From Thiotrichaceae bacterium (lineage in GTDB: Bacteria; Pseudomonadota; Gammaproteobacteria; Thiotrichales; Thiotrichaceae), in NCBI GenBank assembly GCA_027083815.1, contig JALWMR010000059.1, positions 9,348-62,910 of the forward strand: 53,563 bases of DNA, in the 5' to 3' direction. Made by a program: the position numbers and the translations under genes. How positions within the stretch are numbered: the stretch's first letter is position 1; every line of letters starts with the position of its first letter. Shown here one piece after another: positions 1 to 7,916 of this stretch. The notes under the pieces were generated by a model. It did not search any database, was not told the DNA's origin, and was given only the letters and a program-made list of their open reading frames with translations.

Positions 1-2
1 GA

Positions 3-1028
3 TTATTGGTAGCTAGTTCGTTACTATCAGCCAGTGTTTTTGCCGGCGAACTAACCGTAGTATCATTTGGCGGCGCTTATGGCGCAGCTCAAAAGAAACA
101 TATGATTGACCCCTATGTTAAAGAATCTGGGACAAAAGTATTATTTGAAGATTATTCCGGAGGCGTGGCAGAGCTTAAAGCACAGGTAGAGTCTAAAAAT
201 GTGAAGTGGGACGTACTGGATATAGAATATATCGATGTTGAACGTGCCTGTTCAGAAGGTATGTTAGAGGTCTTTCCACAAGACATACTTCCAAAAGGGG
301 ATGATGGCACTCCTGCTAAAGAAGATTTTATACCCGCAGCATTAGGCAATGAATGTGCAGTTGGCAATATTGTTTGGTCAATTATATTTGCACATAAAAA
401 CGATTTAAAAACTAAACCAACTACCGTTGCCGATGTTTTTGACACCAAAAAGATTCCAGGTAAACGTGCTTTCAGAAAAAGGCCGCAGGTTAATCTGGAG
501 TGGGCTTTAATGGCTGACGGTGTTGCCTTAAAAGATATCTATGATGTTCTCGGAACAGAAGAGGGTGTAAAGCGTGCATTTGCAAAATTAGATACCATCA
601 AAAAGGATATTGTGTGGTTTGATTCCTGGTCTCAGGCGCCACAGCTATTGAATGATGGCGGTGCGGTTATTGTGCAATCTGCTAATGGACGTATATATAG
701 CGCGATTAAGAAAGATAAGGCAAATTTTAATATAGTCTGGGATGGCCAGGTTTATGACTTAGACGGCTGGGCAATACCAAAAGGCTCCAAGAATAAGGAT
801 GAGGCGATCAAGTTTATTCAATTTGCGACTCGAACCAAGTCGCTTGCAGGTATGCAGGATGTTGCTTATGGTCCTACCCGTAAATCATCTATGGTGTTGA
901 TTGCAGAAGAAGTTAAACCACAATTGCCTTCGGCACACCTCGATCAAGGTATCAAGGCCAGTGCTGAATTTTGGGCAGACAATGGGTCTTCTTTGGGTGA
1001 AAAGTTTACCGCCTGGTTAATTAAGTAA
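3..1028 (+). CDS. Polyamine-type ABC transporter substrate-binding protein (5' end outside window)
   Basis: Periplasmic binding protein of the PotD/YdcS group, which captures putrescine, spermidine or a related amine and delivers it to the two permeases encoded just downstream. The frame is already open at base 3 and reads a hydrophobic signal-peptide tail ending SVFA before GELTVVSFGG, so the true start lies upstream of the window. The FGGAY segment and the D-x-x-D-x-E/Y motif near residue 70 fit solute-binding family 1. The ligand cannot be read from sequence; a related amine or opine is possible. It is followed by a GC-rich stem-loop before the first permease gene. No ATPase gene is in view; it is probably upstream. 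Confidence 0.85.
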   Translation, partial: LLVASSLLSASVFAGELTVVSFGGAYGAAQKKHMIDPYVKESGTKVLFEDYSGGVAELKAQVESKNVKWDVLDIEYIDVERACSEGMLEVFPQDILPKGDDGTPAKEDFIPAALGNECAVGNIVWSIIFAHKNDLKTKPTTVADVFDTKKIPGKRAFRKRPQVNLEWALMADGVALKDIYDVLGTEEGVKRAFAKLDTIKKDIVWFDSWSQAPQLLNDGGAVIVQSANGRIYSAIKKDKANFNIVWDGQVYDLDGWAIPKGSKNKDEAIKFIQFATRTKSLAGMQDVAYGPTRKSSMVLIAEEVKPQLPSAHLDQGIKASAEFWADNGSSLGEKFTAWLIK

Positions 1029-1036
1029 TCATTTGT

Positions 1037-1053
1037 GGGGAGCTTTGCTCCCC
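1037..1053 (+). promoter_or_regulatory. Intercistronic stem-loop between binding protein and permease
   Basis: A perfect 7-bp stem GGGGAGC / GCTCCCC with a TTT loop lies nine bases after the binding-protein stop codon. It is followed by ATCTTTA, not a long T run, so it is more likely a partial terminator or mRNA-stabilising hairpin. Such hairpins keep the binding protein more abundant than its permeases. A GTG at 1035 would place the permease start inside this hairpin, which argues for the ATG at 1065. Confidence 0.6.
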
Positions 1054-1064
1054 ATCTTTATAAG

Positions 1065-2324
1065 ATGGAAAATACACAAACAACAGATGATGATCTTTCC
1101 TTAACGAGTGAGCACACACGCAAATATAATCAGGCGATACGGCGAGAGAAGAATAAAGCATTGTTATTAGTGTTGCCCTTGTTTTTTTTCTTGCTGGTGT
1201 TTTTTATTACTCCCATCGGCTTTATGCTTTATCGCAGTTTTTATAATCCTACTGTTTCAAACCTCGTTCCAAAAACTATTGAAAAATTAGAGCAATGGAA
1301 AGATATTTCCAGGTTACCTAATGAAGAGACCTTTAAAACGCTCGCATATGAAATTAAAGGGCTGCAAAAAACACGAAAATCAGGAAAATTCGCCGAAGAA
1401 GTAAACCGTCGTTTACCTCAGACAGGCAGTGTTATTAAACGTACTGCCCGAAAAATAAAGAAAGTGGATCTTGATAAGGTTGCTAACTATCAGAAGCTAC
1501 TAACGTCTATTCATAAGAAATGGGGCAGCCCAGCCATTTGGACCGGTATTCGATCTGCTGGCGATAAATTAACCATTAATTATTATGCTAACGCTTTGGA
1601 TTATAAATTGCTGCCCACAGGTGAAATAGTTAAGCAGCCCGAAGAGCAGCGCGTCTATTTACCCATTTTGAAGCGAACCTTTTATATTGCTTTTATTATT
1701 ACACTGCTTACTTTTATATTGGGATACCCGGTGGCTTACTATCTGTCGCTTATTCCCCTCAAAAAAGCCAGTGTGTTGTTAATTTTTGTGTTATTACCTT
1801 TCTGGACATCATTACTGGTTCGTACTACTGCGTGGATTGCGATACTGCAATCAAACGGTGTTATCAATAAAACACTACTATATTTTAATTTTATTGATAA
1901 ACCTCTGGAGATAATTTACAACCAGTTCTCCACAATTTTAGCCATGACGCATATTCTACTGCCATTTATGATTCTTCCACTTTACAGTGTAATGAAGGGT
2001 ATAGATCCATCCTATGTTCGAGCCTCACAGTCGTTAGGTGCAAACCCATTTATGTCATTTATCAAAGTTTATTTCCCTTTGAGTTTACCGGGCTTAAGTG
2101 CAGGTTCCCTATTGGTATTTATTATAGCGATTGGTTATTACATTACGCCGGCACTGATAGGTGGAGTTGATGGTCAACTGATAAGTAATCTGGTTGCCCA
2201 TCATATGCGCAGTACCAACAACTGGGAGCTAGCTGCAGCACTTGGCTCTGTTTTACTGGTTTTAATCATGGTGCTTTACTGGGTATACGATCGCTTGGTC
2301 GGTGCCAGTAATATTAAGCTATAA
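1065..2324 (+). CDS. ABC transporter permease, PotB-type (long form)
   Basis: Inner-membrane permease of a polyamine-type ABC importer, 419 residues from ATG 1065. After a cytoplasmic N-terminus and one membrane helix (about residues 31-56) there is a hydrophilic stretch of about 130 residues, then a five-helix BPD_transp_1 core. The core carries the EAA-loop signature (RASQSLGANPFMSFIKVYFPL) that contacts the ATPase. Classical PotB is about 280 residues; the extra N-terminal extracytoplasmic block is a known variant in proteobacteria. I prefer the ATG at 1065 because an upstream GTG lies in the hairpin. The next permease starts 17 bases after the stop codon. Confidence 0.85.
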   Translation: MENTQTTDDDLSLTSEHTRKYNQAIRREKNKALLLVLPLFFFLLVFFITPIGFMLYRSFYNPTVSNLVPKTIEKLEQWKDISRLPNEETFKTLAYEIKGLQKTRKSGKFAEEVNRRLPQTGSVIKRTARKIKKVDLDKVANYQKLLTSIHKKWGSPAIWTGIRSAGDKLTINYYANALDYKLLPTGEIVKQPEEQRVYLPILKRTFYIAFIITLLTFILGYPVAYYLSLIPLKKASVLLIFVLLPFWTSLLVRTTAWIAILQSNGVINKTLLYFNFIDKPLEIIYNQFSTILAMTHILLPFMILPLYSVMKGIDPSYVRASQSLGANPFMSFIKVYFPLSLPGLSAGSLLVFIIAIGYYITPALIGGVDGQLISNLVAHHMRSTNNWELAAALGSVLLVLIMVLYWVYDRLVGASNIKL

Positions 2325-2341
2325 CAAATAAGGGCAATAGA

Positions 2342-3187
2342 ATGCTACCCGTATATTACAGTCCTCTACGAAAATTCTGGCATTATGCTTTAAGGGTTAT
2401 CGTTGCTCTGGTTTTGCTATTTTTGATTTTCCCCATTTTGGTTACTGTACCCCTATCTTTTAACTCGGAACCTTTTTTTACGTTTACCGAAGGTATGTTA
2501 AAGCTAGATCCAGAGGCCTATTCCACAAAGTGGTATGTTGAGTTTTTTACTGATAAGAAGTGGAATATTGCCCTGAAAAATAGTTTTTACTTTGCAATTA
2601 TGTCAACCATATTGGCGACTATATTAGGTACCGTTGCAGCTGTAGGTTTGGCATCTGACAGAATGCCGTTTAAATCAGTGATAACAGCTATTTTAATTTC
2701 ACCGATGATTGTTCCACTGGTTATCATTGCTGCGGGAATGTACTTTTTTTACTCGGTGATTGATATTGCTGGCACTGATTTTGGCATTATTGTGGCGCAT
2801 GCCATGCTGGGCACGCCTTTTGTGGTCATAACGGTAACTGCAACGCTTGCTGGCTTTGATAAATCACTGCTTCGTGCCTCTAGTAGTCTTGGCGCAAATC
2901 CGGTGACTACTTTTTTAAAAGTAACCTTTCCATTGATTAGGCCGGGTGTTATATCAGGCGCCTTATTTGCATTTGTAACATCGTTTGATGAGGTGGTATT
3001 GATAATATTTCTGGCCGATCCAGATCAAAGAACCATACCGAGACAAATGTTTTCGGGTCTGAGGGAGCAAATAAACCCAACTATTTTGGCTGCCGCGTCA
3101 TTATTGATATTAATATCGGTTATTTTGTTGTTTACGATAGAATTACTGCGCAGACGATCTGAAAATCAGGGGATATTCGATAGTTAA
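2342..3187 (+). CDS. ABC transporter permease, PotC-type
   Basis: Second inner-membrane permease of the importer, 281 residues, with six predicted helices and the EAA loop LRASSSLGANPVTTFLKVTFPL near residue 180. It pairs with the PotB-type subunit to form the transmembrane channel. The spacing of 17 bases and the shared strand mark one operon with the two genes before it. The operon ends here: a copy of the G-loop repeat lies 22 bases beyond the stop, followed by the convergent ankyrin gene. The reading frame is normal length for PotC. Confidence 0.88.
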   Translation: MLPVYYSPLRKFWHYALRVIVALVLLFLIFPILVTVPLSFNSEPFFTFTEGMLKLDPEAYSTKWYVEFFTDKKWNIALKNSFYFAIMSTILATILGTVAAVGLASDRMPFKSVITAILISPMIVPLVIIAAGMYFFYSVIDIAGTDFGIIVAHAMLGTPFVVITVTATLAGFDKSLLRASSSLGANPVTTFLKVTFPLIRPGVISGALFAFVTSFDEVVLIIFLADPDQRTIPRQMFSGLREQINPTILAAASLLILISVILLFTIELLRRRSENQGIFDS

Positions 3188-3208
3188 GCTATCAAAAGTG
3201 ATTACTAG

Positions 3209-3232
3209 AAGTACACCCCCCGCCTTTTTAGC
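3209..3232 (-). repeat. G-loop intergenic repeat, copy 1 (variant)
   Basis: On the minus strand this reads AAAAAGGC, a run of six G, then TGTACTT. It is the only copy with GGC instead of GGT or GT before the G run. It lies between the convergent permease and ankyrin genes and, like the copy at 29584, is preceded by GAAAACAGCTAAAAAG. Confidence 0.85.
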
Positions 3233-3251
3233 TGTTTTCTTCGTTAGGGCG

Positions 3252-4088
3252 CTATTTTCTGCTTCTATTTCTTTTTTTACTAGCAGTTTTTCGATGCTTT
3301 TTCTTTTTAGATTTTTTCACCTTAGAAAAATCTAGAGATCTGACTCTAGTTACTCGGGAAAGCATCTTGATGACACCTTGATGTCGTAGATGTCGTGCCA
3401 GGCCGAGTGCTGTTTTACCATCAGAATTACGAATATCGGGGTCGACCCCGGCAGAAATAAAATATTGGACGAGTTGCCAATGTCCATAACGCGCAGCAAT
3501 ATGTAAAGGCGTCCAGTTTTTATCAGTAGTTTGCGATGGGTCTAATCCATTTTTAACCAGGATCTTTGCAACATCAATCATGCCGTGAGCACTTGCTATG
3601 TGCAGCAGGGTAACACCTCGAGCACCTTTTTCGTTAATATCGGCACCATGTTCCAGTAAATCGAGAACCATTGATGCCCAGCCCCTGGATACTGCTATCC
3701 CCAAGGGGGTTTCACCTTTATAATTTTTGTAATTTGGACGTATTCCTGCTCTTAGAAGTTGTTTAACCCTTGCAACGCGGCCAGCCTTCATGTCCTCAAG
3801 TAATTCCTGTTCAAGAACAGGGTTGTTAACATATTTTCTTTTTATTGCCTTTTTTTGTGGCTTTGATTCTTTAGGTGCTACGGTGTTAGTGGTAGCTTTT
3901 GGCTTGTTGAGCCTGGAAGAGGTTTTAGGGTTTAGTAGCTGTTGAATGACATCTTGAGGTATTGGCTGACCTTCACTGTCTGTTAATACTGAATGCTGTT
4001 CCGCATGCACGTTGCTAAAAGACAATAGTAGTATCGAATATAAGGTAAGGCGATGAAGCTGTCTAAGCAAGGAAATATACCGGATCAT
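3252..4088 (-). CDS. Secreted ankyrin-repeat protein
   Basis: A 278-residue protein with an N-terminal hydrophobic segment (about residues 10-29, ending VHA) that looks like a signal peptide. A low-complexity linker rich in K, P and T follows, then about four ankyrin repeats (residues 85-235). Repeat hallmarks are GETPLGIAVSRGW, GVTLLHIASAHG, NWTPLHIAARYG and GKTALGLARHLR. The last 30 residues are strongly basic (KKSKKKKHRKTASKKRNRSRK-type tail). Ankyrin repeats bind proteins; the partner is unknown. The basic tail could bind nucleic acid or an acidic cell-surface polymer. It is transcribed alone, convergent with the transporter operon. Confidence 0.8.
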   Translation of the reverse strand: MIRYISLLRQLHRLTLYSILLLSFSNVHAEQHSVLTDSEGQPIPQDVIQQLLNPKTSSRLNKPKATTNTVAPKESKPQKKAIKRKYVNNPVLEQELLEDMKAGRVARVKQLLRAGIRPNYKNYKGETPLGIAVSRGWASMVLDLLEHGADINEKGARGVTLLHIASAHGMIDVAKILVKNGLDPSQTTDKNWTPLHIAARYGHWQLVQYFISAGVDPDIRNSDGKTALGLARHLRHQGVIKMLSRVTRVRSLDFSKVKKSKKKKHRKTASKKRNRSRK

Positions 4089-4164
4089 TCTAGTCCCCTA
4101 AGTCTGATTCATTATTATCGTTGTATTCTATCAGAATAAAACAACTACTTGTTATTCTAGTTGC

Positions 4165-4451
4165 TTAAGGAGACTCTGAATAACCTAGATGAAATTCTGT
4201 AAGTCTCTAAGGCATCATATCCTAGGCGCACTTCGCAGGGAATGCTCATTACCTTCACAAGAAGTGCAACAACGGAGATGATGCCTTAGAGGCTTACCCT
4301 GCGGGGCTTAGCCAAATTCCCAGACTCTGCGTTATGTTCGCTTACAAGGCTCGTTGCACCATGCCACAGGCGTTCATTCTAAGCTCACATGCCTTGATTC
4401 TGGAAATTTGGCGTTGCCAGAATTCACCTAGGTTGTTCAGAGTCTCCTTAA
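4165..4451. mobile_element. MITE-like element A, about 287 bp
   Basis: The ends form an imperfect terminal inverted repeat of about 35 bp, beginning TTAAGGAGACTCTGAA on both strands and continuing through CCTAG and TTCTG with few mismatches. A second, nested inverted repeat lies inside (4199-4218 with 4278-4297, GTAAGTCTCTAAGGCATCAT against its near complement). No open frame of note is present, so it is non-autonomous. The same ends recur in a miniature form at 41974-42029. It fills most of the 456-bp gap between the ankyrin gene and lexA. Confidence 0.75.
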
Positions 4452-4478
4452 TAAAAAATGGGGTGGTACGTCACTCTA

Positions 4479-4545
4479 GCAGGCTGTTGAATTTCTACTT
4501 ATACGGCGCGATACTGCTTTAAAAATAGACTTCAAAAGGCGCAAT
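4479..4545 (+). mobile_element. Truncated copy of MITE-like element B, abutting lexA
   Basis: About 65 bp beginning GCAGGCTGTTGAATTTCTAC are closely similar to the left half of the complete element at 9144-9284, through the shared AATAGACYTCAAAA segment. Similarity ends near 4540, at the lexA stop codon, and the right half is missing. Confidence 0.75.
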
Positions 4546-5135
4546 TATTGATAGTCTCGAAAAACACCAATCATTACGCCTTGTATTTCAACTTGCTCAG
4601 CGGGATAGTACATGGATTCCAATTGTGAGTTTGCTGGGCGAAGCTCAATTACGCCCGTATCTTTGGGATAATAATATTTTAGAGTTGCTTCATATTTATC
4701 AACTAGTGCAACAATGATATTTCCCTCTCTGGCGTAGCTTTGTTTTTGAATAACAACAAAATCTTCATCCCAGATGCCTGCTTCTATCATGGAGTCGCCC
4801 GCTATTTTTAGGACGTATCTATCAGGGCCACAAAAGAGTTGTGCCATATTTATGTTTTGTTGATCAGGAATTGCCTCAATAGGACAACCAGCTGCTATTC
4901 TGCCCATATAAGGTAAGCTTGCTTCATCCTCAAACGGTTCTGCAAGTTGATAAGCGGCTTTTCCGTCAGCCTCTTGAAGGTAATTATTATTAATTAAGGT
5001 TTGTATATGTTTGTGAACGGTGCTTCTACCAATACCGATTCTCTGGCCGATTTCTTCAAGCGTAGGCAGATAACCCATTTCCTGAGCAAGCTGCTGTATC
5101 GTTTGTAAGACCAACGCTTGTTTGGATGTTAACAT
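4545..5135 (-). CDS. lexA: LexA-family SOS repressor
   Basis: Transcriptional repressor that self-cleaves when RecA is activated. 196 residues: winged HTH (about 1-65), then the S24-type peptidase domain. The cleavage bond is Ala82-Gly83 (GRIAAG), with catalytic Ser115 (GDSMIEAG) and Lys153 (ATLKYY) in the expected places. The recognition helix reads GRSTVHKHI, unlike the SPNAAEEHL of Escherichia coli and closer to Bacillus-type LexA, so the operator may differ. I see no CTGT-N8-ACAG box in the 100 bases upstream. A purine-rich ribosome site (AGGGAG) precedes the ATG. The C-terminus VFRDYQ is slightly unusual, and a truncated MITE directly follows the stop. Confidence 0.9.
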   Translation of the reverse strand: MLTSKQALVLQTIQQLAQEMGYLPTLEEIGQRIGIGRSTVHKHIQTLINNNYLQEADGKAAYQLAEPFEDEASLPYMGRIAAGCPIEAIPDQQNINMAQLFCGPDRYVLKIAGDSMIEAGIWDEDFVVIQKQSYAREGNIIVALVDKYEATLKYYYPKDTGVIELRPANSQLESMYYPAEQVEIQGVMIGVFRDYQ

Positions 5136-5297
5136 AACTGGTTCTCCCTTTGTTTACTTATCTGTCTTTTATAGCGAACAAAAAGAAAACTATCAAGTGT
5201 TTCTTACTATTATTCCGTGTTTATCATCGTTATAAAAAAATACAATAGATATAAAAAATATGGCTATTACATTTTTTAATTGATTGGCAAGCCTGGC

Positions 5298-5303
5298 TAT
5301 AAT
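5298..5303 (+). promoter_or_regulatory. Possible distal promoter of 6S RNA (-10 box)
   Basis: A perfect TATAAT sits about 135 bases upstream of the mature 6S RNA start, without a good -35 hexamer. Escherichia coli ssrS has tandem promoters with a distal one giving a longer precursor, so this is a reasonable candidate. It rests on one hexamer. Confidence 0.3.
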
Positions 5304-5401
5304 ACTGATTATAAAGAAATAACTTGCGTATTATCAGGGTGGATTACTGATTTATTAGTGCTTTATATGATTTTTATCAGATAGAAGGTTGACGATAGTA
5401 C

Positions 5402-5430
5402 TTAACAAAGCGGGCTTAATGTAATAGCAT
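5402..5430 (+). promoter_or_regulatory. Proximal promoter of 6S RNA
   Basis: TTAACA (5402-5407, five of six to the -35 consensus), a 17-bp spacer and TAGCAT (5425-5430, four of six) predict transcription starting near 5437-5439. That is exactly where the pairing of the 6S RNA ends begins. Confidence 0.5.
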
Positions 5431-5438
5431 TATCTCAC

Positions 5439-5629
5439 GGGTGTCCTCTGGGATATTTGTGAGAGTAAACGGGTTAGTCCCTTGAGCCTAATTACAAACT
5501 ACGGGAGTTTGAAGAGGTTTTGTGAGCATGACTGCTACGGCGGTAAGCCTAATAAACCTTAGAAAGCACCCACTTGAACCTAACGGTTCAAGGTCGATGT
5601 TTACTTCACGGTATCTTTGGTAGGCACCC
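5439..5629 (+). ncRNA. ssrS: 6S RNA
   Basis: Small RNA of about 190 nt that binds sigma-70 RNA polymerase by imitating an open promoter and dampens transcription in stationary phase. Several blocks match the Escherichia coli RNA in order: GGGTTAGTCCCTTGAGCC, then GTGAGCATGACT, AAGCCTAATAAAC, and the hairpin ACTTGAACC...GGTTCAAGGT. The ends pair as the terminal stem (GGGTGTCC and GGGATA near the 5' end with TATCTTTGG and GGCACCC near the 3' end). A T-rich stretch follows. In most gammaproteobacteria ssrS lies by zapA or the 5-formyl-THF cyclo-ligase gene; here it lies between lexA and the convergent coaX operon. Ends are good to a few bases. Confidence 0.93.
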
Positions 5630-5683
5630 TTTTATTTTTATTGCCTGCCATTTCTTTATTTTCTCTTATTATTTTATTCTGCC

Positions 5684-6328
5684 CTAAAAGTCACACTCCT
5701 TGGGTATTTTTTGTACACTGGCTCGGGGATCAACCTTCTTGGTCCACTGTATCACTGGTGCATTGCTGCCAAACGGCTCATCATAGTTAATCCAGTAGAC
5801 TTCTTTCGGCTTTTTTCTGGCAGTGTATTTTGCATCGTAACCTAAATAACGAACATATTCTGCGTGTCGACGCGCCCGATCTAAATCATCAAATGTGCCC
5901 AGTGCAATAGCATTTTTATAAGGCCCTGATTCTATTAGTCTATAATTTTTAATTTCATTTTGGCGCATATCTTTTATTATTTTTTCAGCCTCCTCGCGTG
6001 AAGGCAAAGATTGCAAGTAAACAAAGAAATTTAGTGTTTGCATGGTTTGCTGTTCTTTAATTTCAGTAGCCAAACCATAGTCATTAATTTTAGAGGCAAT
6101 ATAACGCGCCGTTTTTTCGCTATTAAAAGGGCCAAAGGTGTAACAGCTACTTTGTCGATTAGAGCCCTTGCTTTGATAGGCATCCTGGCTGGTTAGTGGC
6201 AACAGGGTCAAGCTGGGTATGCCTTTATCCACCAATGGCGGGGGTACATAGGTATTATTGCTAATGTACTGCGACCAGATAAAAAATAGGACATTGGCAA
6301 TTAATAATATAAGGGCTAAGCTTTTCAT
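5684..6328 (-). CDS. SPOR-domain membrane protein
   Basis: A 214-residue protein with one N-terminal membrane helix (about residues 3-22) and a periplasmic part. A SPOR-like peptidoglycan-binding repeat (about 60-140) contains CYTFGPFNSEKTARYIASKI and a second half with ALGTFDDLDRARRHAEYVR. SPOR domains bind denuded glycan strands at the septum, so a role in division or wall turnover is plausible. It is the last gene of the MFS-birA-coaX operon and overlaps coaX by four bases (ATGA). Its stop codon faces the 3' end of 6S RNA about 55 bp away. Confidence 0.75.
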   Translation of the reverse strand: MKSLALILLIANVLFFIWSQYISNNTYVPPPLVDKGIPSLTLLPLTSQDAYQSKGSNRQSSCYTFGPFNSEKTARYIASKINDYGLATEIKEQQTMQTLNFFVYLQSLPSREEAEKIIKDMRQNEIKNYRLIESGPYKNAIALGTFDDLDRARRHAEYVRYLGYDAKYTARKKPKEVYWINYDEPFGSNAPVIQWTKKVDPRASVQKIPKECDF

Positions 6329-7116
6329 TGTTGAGCGTTGTTATCCTTTTTGTGCTGTGCAATCGCTTGTAAACCTATCATAAGAAGGTTCGGATGGTAA
6401 TCAAAATCGGACTCAAGATAAGATAGAATCATTTCAGCACCACCCCCGCATATTATGGATCGAACAGGCTGCTGGCTGGATATTTTAGCACTCTGTTTCA
6501 TTTTGGTAGTGATATATTCAATGGCACCTGCAAGGCCGAGTAAGCTTGCGCTTGTAATGGCTTGAGTTGTTTCTGATGAAAAGAGCTCAGGCTGTGAGGC
6601 TTGATTAGTGCTGCTCCATTTCTCTAATAGTGCCGTATTTTTTAACAGACTTTCGCGACATAAGGAACTGCCGGGTAAAATCAGGCCACCCAAGTGTTGT
6701 CCATTGGCTGTAACGGCATCAATTGTTGTTGCTGTGCCGACATCTACGCTTATAAATGCGCTGTCAGGGTATAAATAACGTGCCCCCAGCATGGCGACAA
6801 AGCGATCTGCGCCGAGTTTTTCAGGCTCATTATAGGCATTTCTTAAGCCATTCTTTTCTCTTGTAGAAGTGATAAATTCAAGACGAATTGATTTCTTTTT
6901 ACAAAAGGATTCAACAGCTTGTCTAAACGAATCATCAAGCACCGAAACAATAATTATTCCATCAATAGTGTTTTGATAAGGCGCTACAATATCTTCAAAT
7001 ATCTGTTGGGGCATTTCATCTTTATAAAAACGGCTCCGATGTGCAGACAGCTCACCCTCTTTCAGAGTTGCCCACTTTATGCTTGAGTTACCCGCATCCA
7101 CTAGTAAGGTTTTCAT
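6325..7116 (-). CDS. coaX: Type III pantothenate kinase
   Basis: Phosphorylates pantothenate in the first step of coenzyme A synthesis. 263 residues of the ASKHA fold. Motifs: DAGNSSIKW (phosphate 1, residues 6-14), GADRFVAMLGA (pantothenate binding), ISVDVGTATTIDAV (phosphate 2), and GGLILPG. CoaX requires a monovalent cation such as potassium and resists feedback by CoA. It overlaps birA by four bases upstream and the SPOR gene by four bases downstream, so translation is probably coupled. birA-coaX pairing is common in gammaproteobacteria and joins biotin and CoA cofactor metabolism. Confidence 0.95.
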   Translation of the reverse strand: MKTLLVDAGNSSIKWATLKEGELSAHRSRFYKDEMPQQIFEDIVAPYQNTIDGIIIVSVLDDSFRQAVESFCKKKSIRLEFITSTREKNGLRNAYNEPEKLGADRFVAMLGARYLYPDSAFISVDVGTATTIDAVTANGQHLGGLILPGSSLCRESLLKNTALLEKWSSTNQASQPELFSSETTQAITSASLLGLAGAIEYITTKMKQSAKISSQQPVRSIICGGGAEMILSYLESDFDYHPNLLMIGLQAIAQHKKDNNAQQ

Positions 7117-7916
7117 TTATCTACCCATTTTTTTAGACGTATATCGGCCGTAGAGAAAAAAGTGAGCTGGCCATTAGCATCCACAATGCCAAGTTGTCCT
7201 TGCTTGTCTATGCCAGCAACTCTCCCAGTTATTTTATTGTTTTGATGCTCAAAGCTTACCCATTCGTTCTGTAAAATATCCCATATTTCCCATGACTTAG
7301 AAAACTGTGAAAAACTAAATTGCTTAAAGTGATTGAGATGATAATACAGTCTTTTTATCAGTGAGATAATGAGTGCTTCGCGTATATTGTTGGAAAATAT
7401 TTTATCTGATTGAGATGCTTTCATAGCCTCTTCCAGGCTTGTGGCTGCCTGATTTATATTAGCTTTAGCGGATATGGGCAGGCTTATATTTAAGCCAATG
7501 CCAATAACCAGCTCACCCGACTGGTCGCGTGTTTCCAGTAATATGCCACCCAGCTTTTTTCTATTCCAGTAAATATCATTGGGCCATTTTATACCATGCT
7601 TTTTTAAACCAATTTCAGCCAGGGCTTCGCAGCATGCAATACCTACAATCAACCCAAGCAATGACCAATACTCTGAAATATTATCAAAGCACCAGTCTAG
7701 TGAAAAATAAAGATTGCCCGATGCGGGTGATATCCATTGGTTGCCTCGTCGCCCGCGCCCTGCATGTTGACTATCACTGATACAAATATCGCCACAGCAT
7801 CCATTTTCTAATAAATAACTATTGGTTGAATCGACACAATCAAAATAGTGGATATGTCCACAATGAGTTAACTGCTGAATTTTTTGTATGTTTAAAGGCG
7901 TTAGAGATTTAGTCAT
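7113..7916 (-). CDS. birA: Biotin--[acetyl-CoA-carboxylase] ligase (monofunctional)
   Basis: Activates biotin as biotinyl-AMP and attaches it to the biotin carboxyl carrier protein. 267 residues from ATG 7916: catalytic domain with GRGRRG (adenylate loop), KWPNDIYW and KKLGGILLE, then a short SH3-like C-terminal domain. It lacks the N-terminal DNA-binding domain of Escherichia coli BirA (321 residues), so it is a class I ligase that does not repress biotin genes. A longer frame opens at 7988, but that would overlap the MFS gene by 80 bases. ATG 7916 gives the usual 8-base overlap (ATGACTAA) and family-like start. Confidence 0.92.
   Translation of the reverse strand: MTKSLTPLNIQKIQQLTHCGHIHYFDCVDSTNSYLLENGCCGDICISDSQHAGRGRRGNQWISPASGNLYFSLDWCFDNISEYWSLLGLIVGIACCEALAEIGLKKHGIKWPNDIYWNRKKLGGILLETRDQSGELVIGIGLNISLPISAKANINQAATSLEEAMKASQSDKIFSNNIREALIISLIKRLYYHLNHFKQFSFSQFSKSWEIWDILQNEWVSFEHQNNKITGRVAGIDKQGQLGIVDANGQLTFFSTADIRLKKWVDK

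Noticed and set aside
4334..4522. ORF of 62 codons as a gene
   Set aside because: It lies within MITE-like element A and the element B fragment, has no ribosome site and its protein has no recognisable feature.
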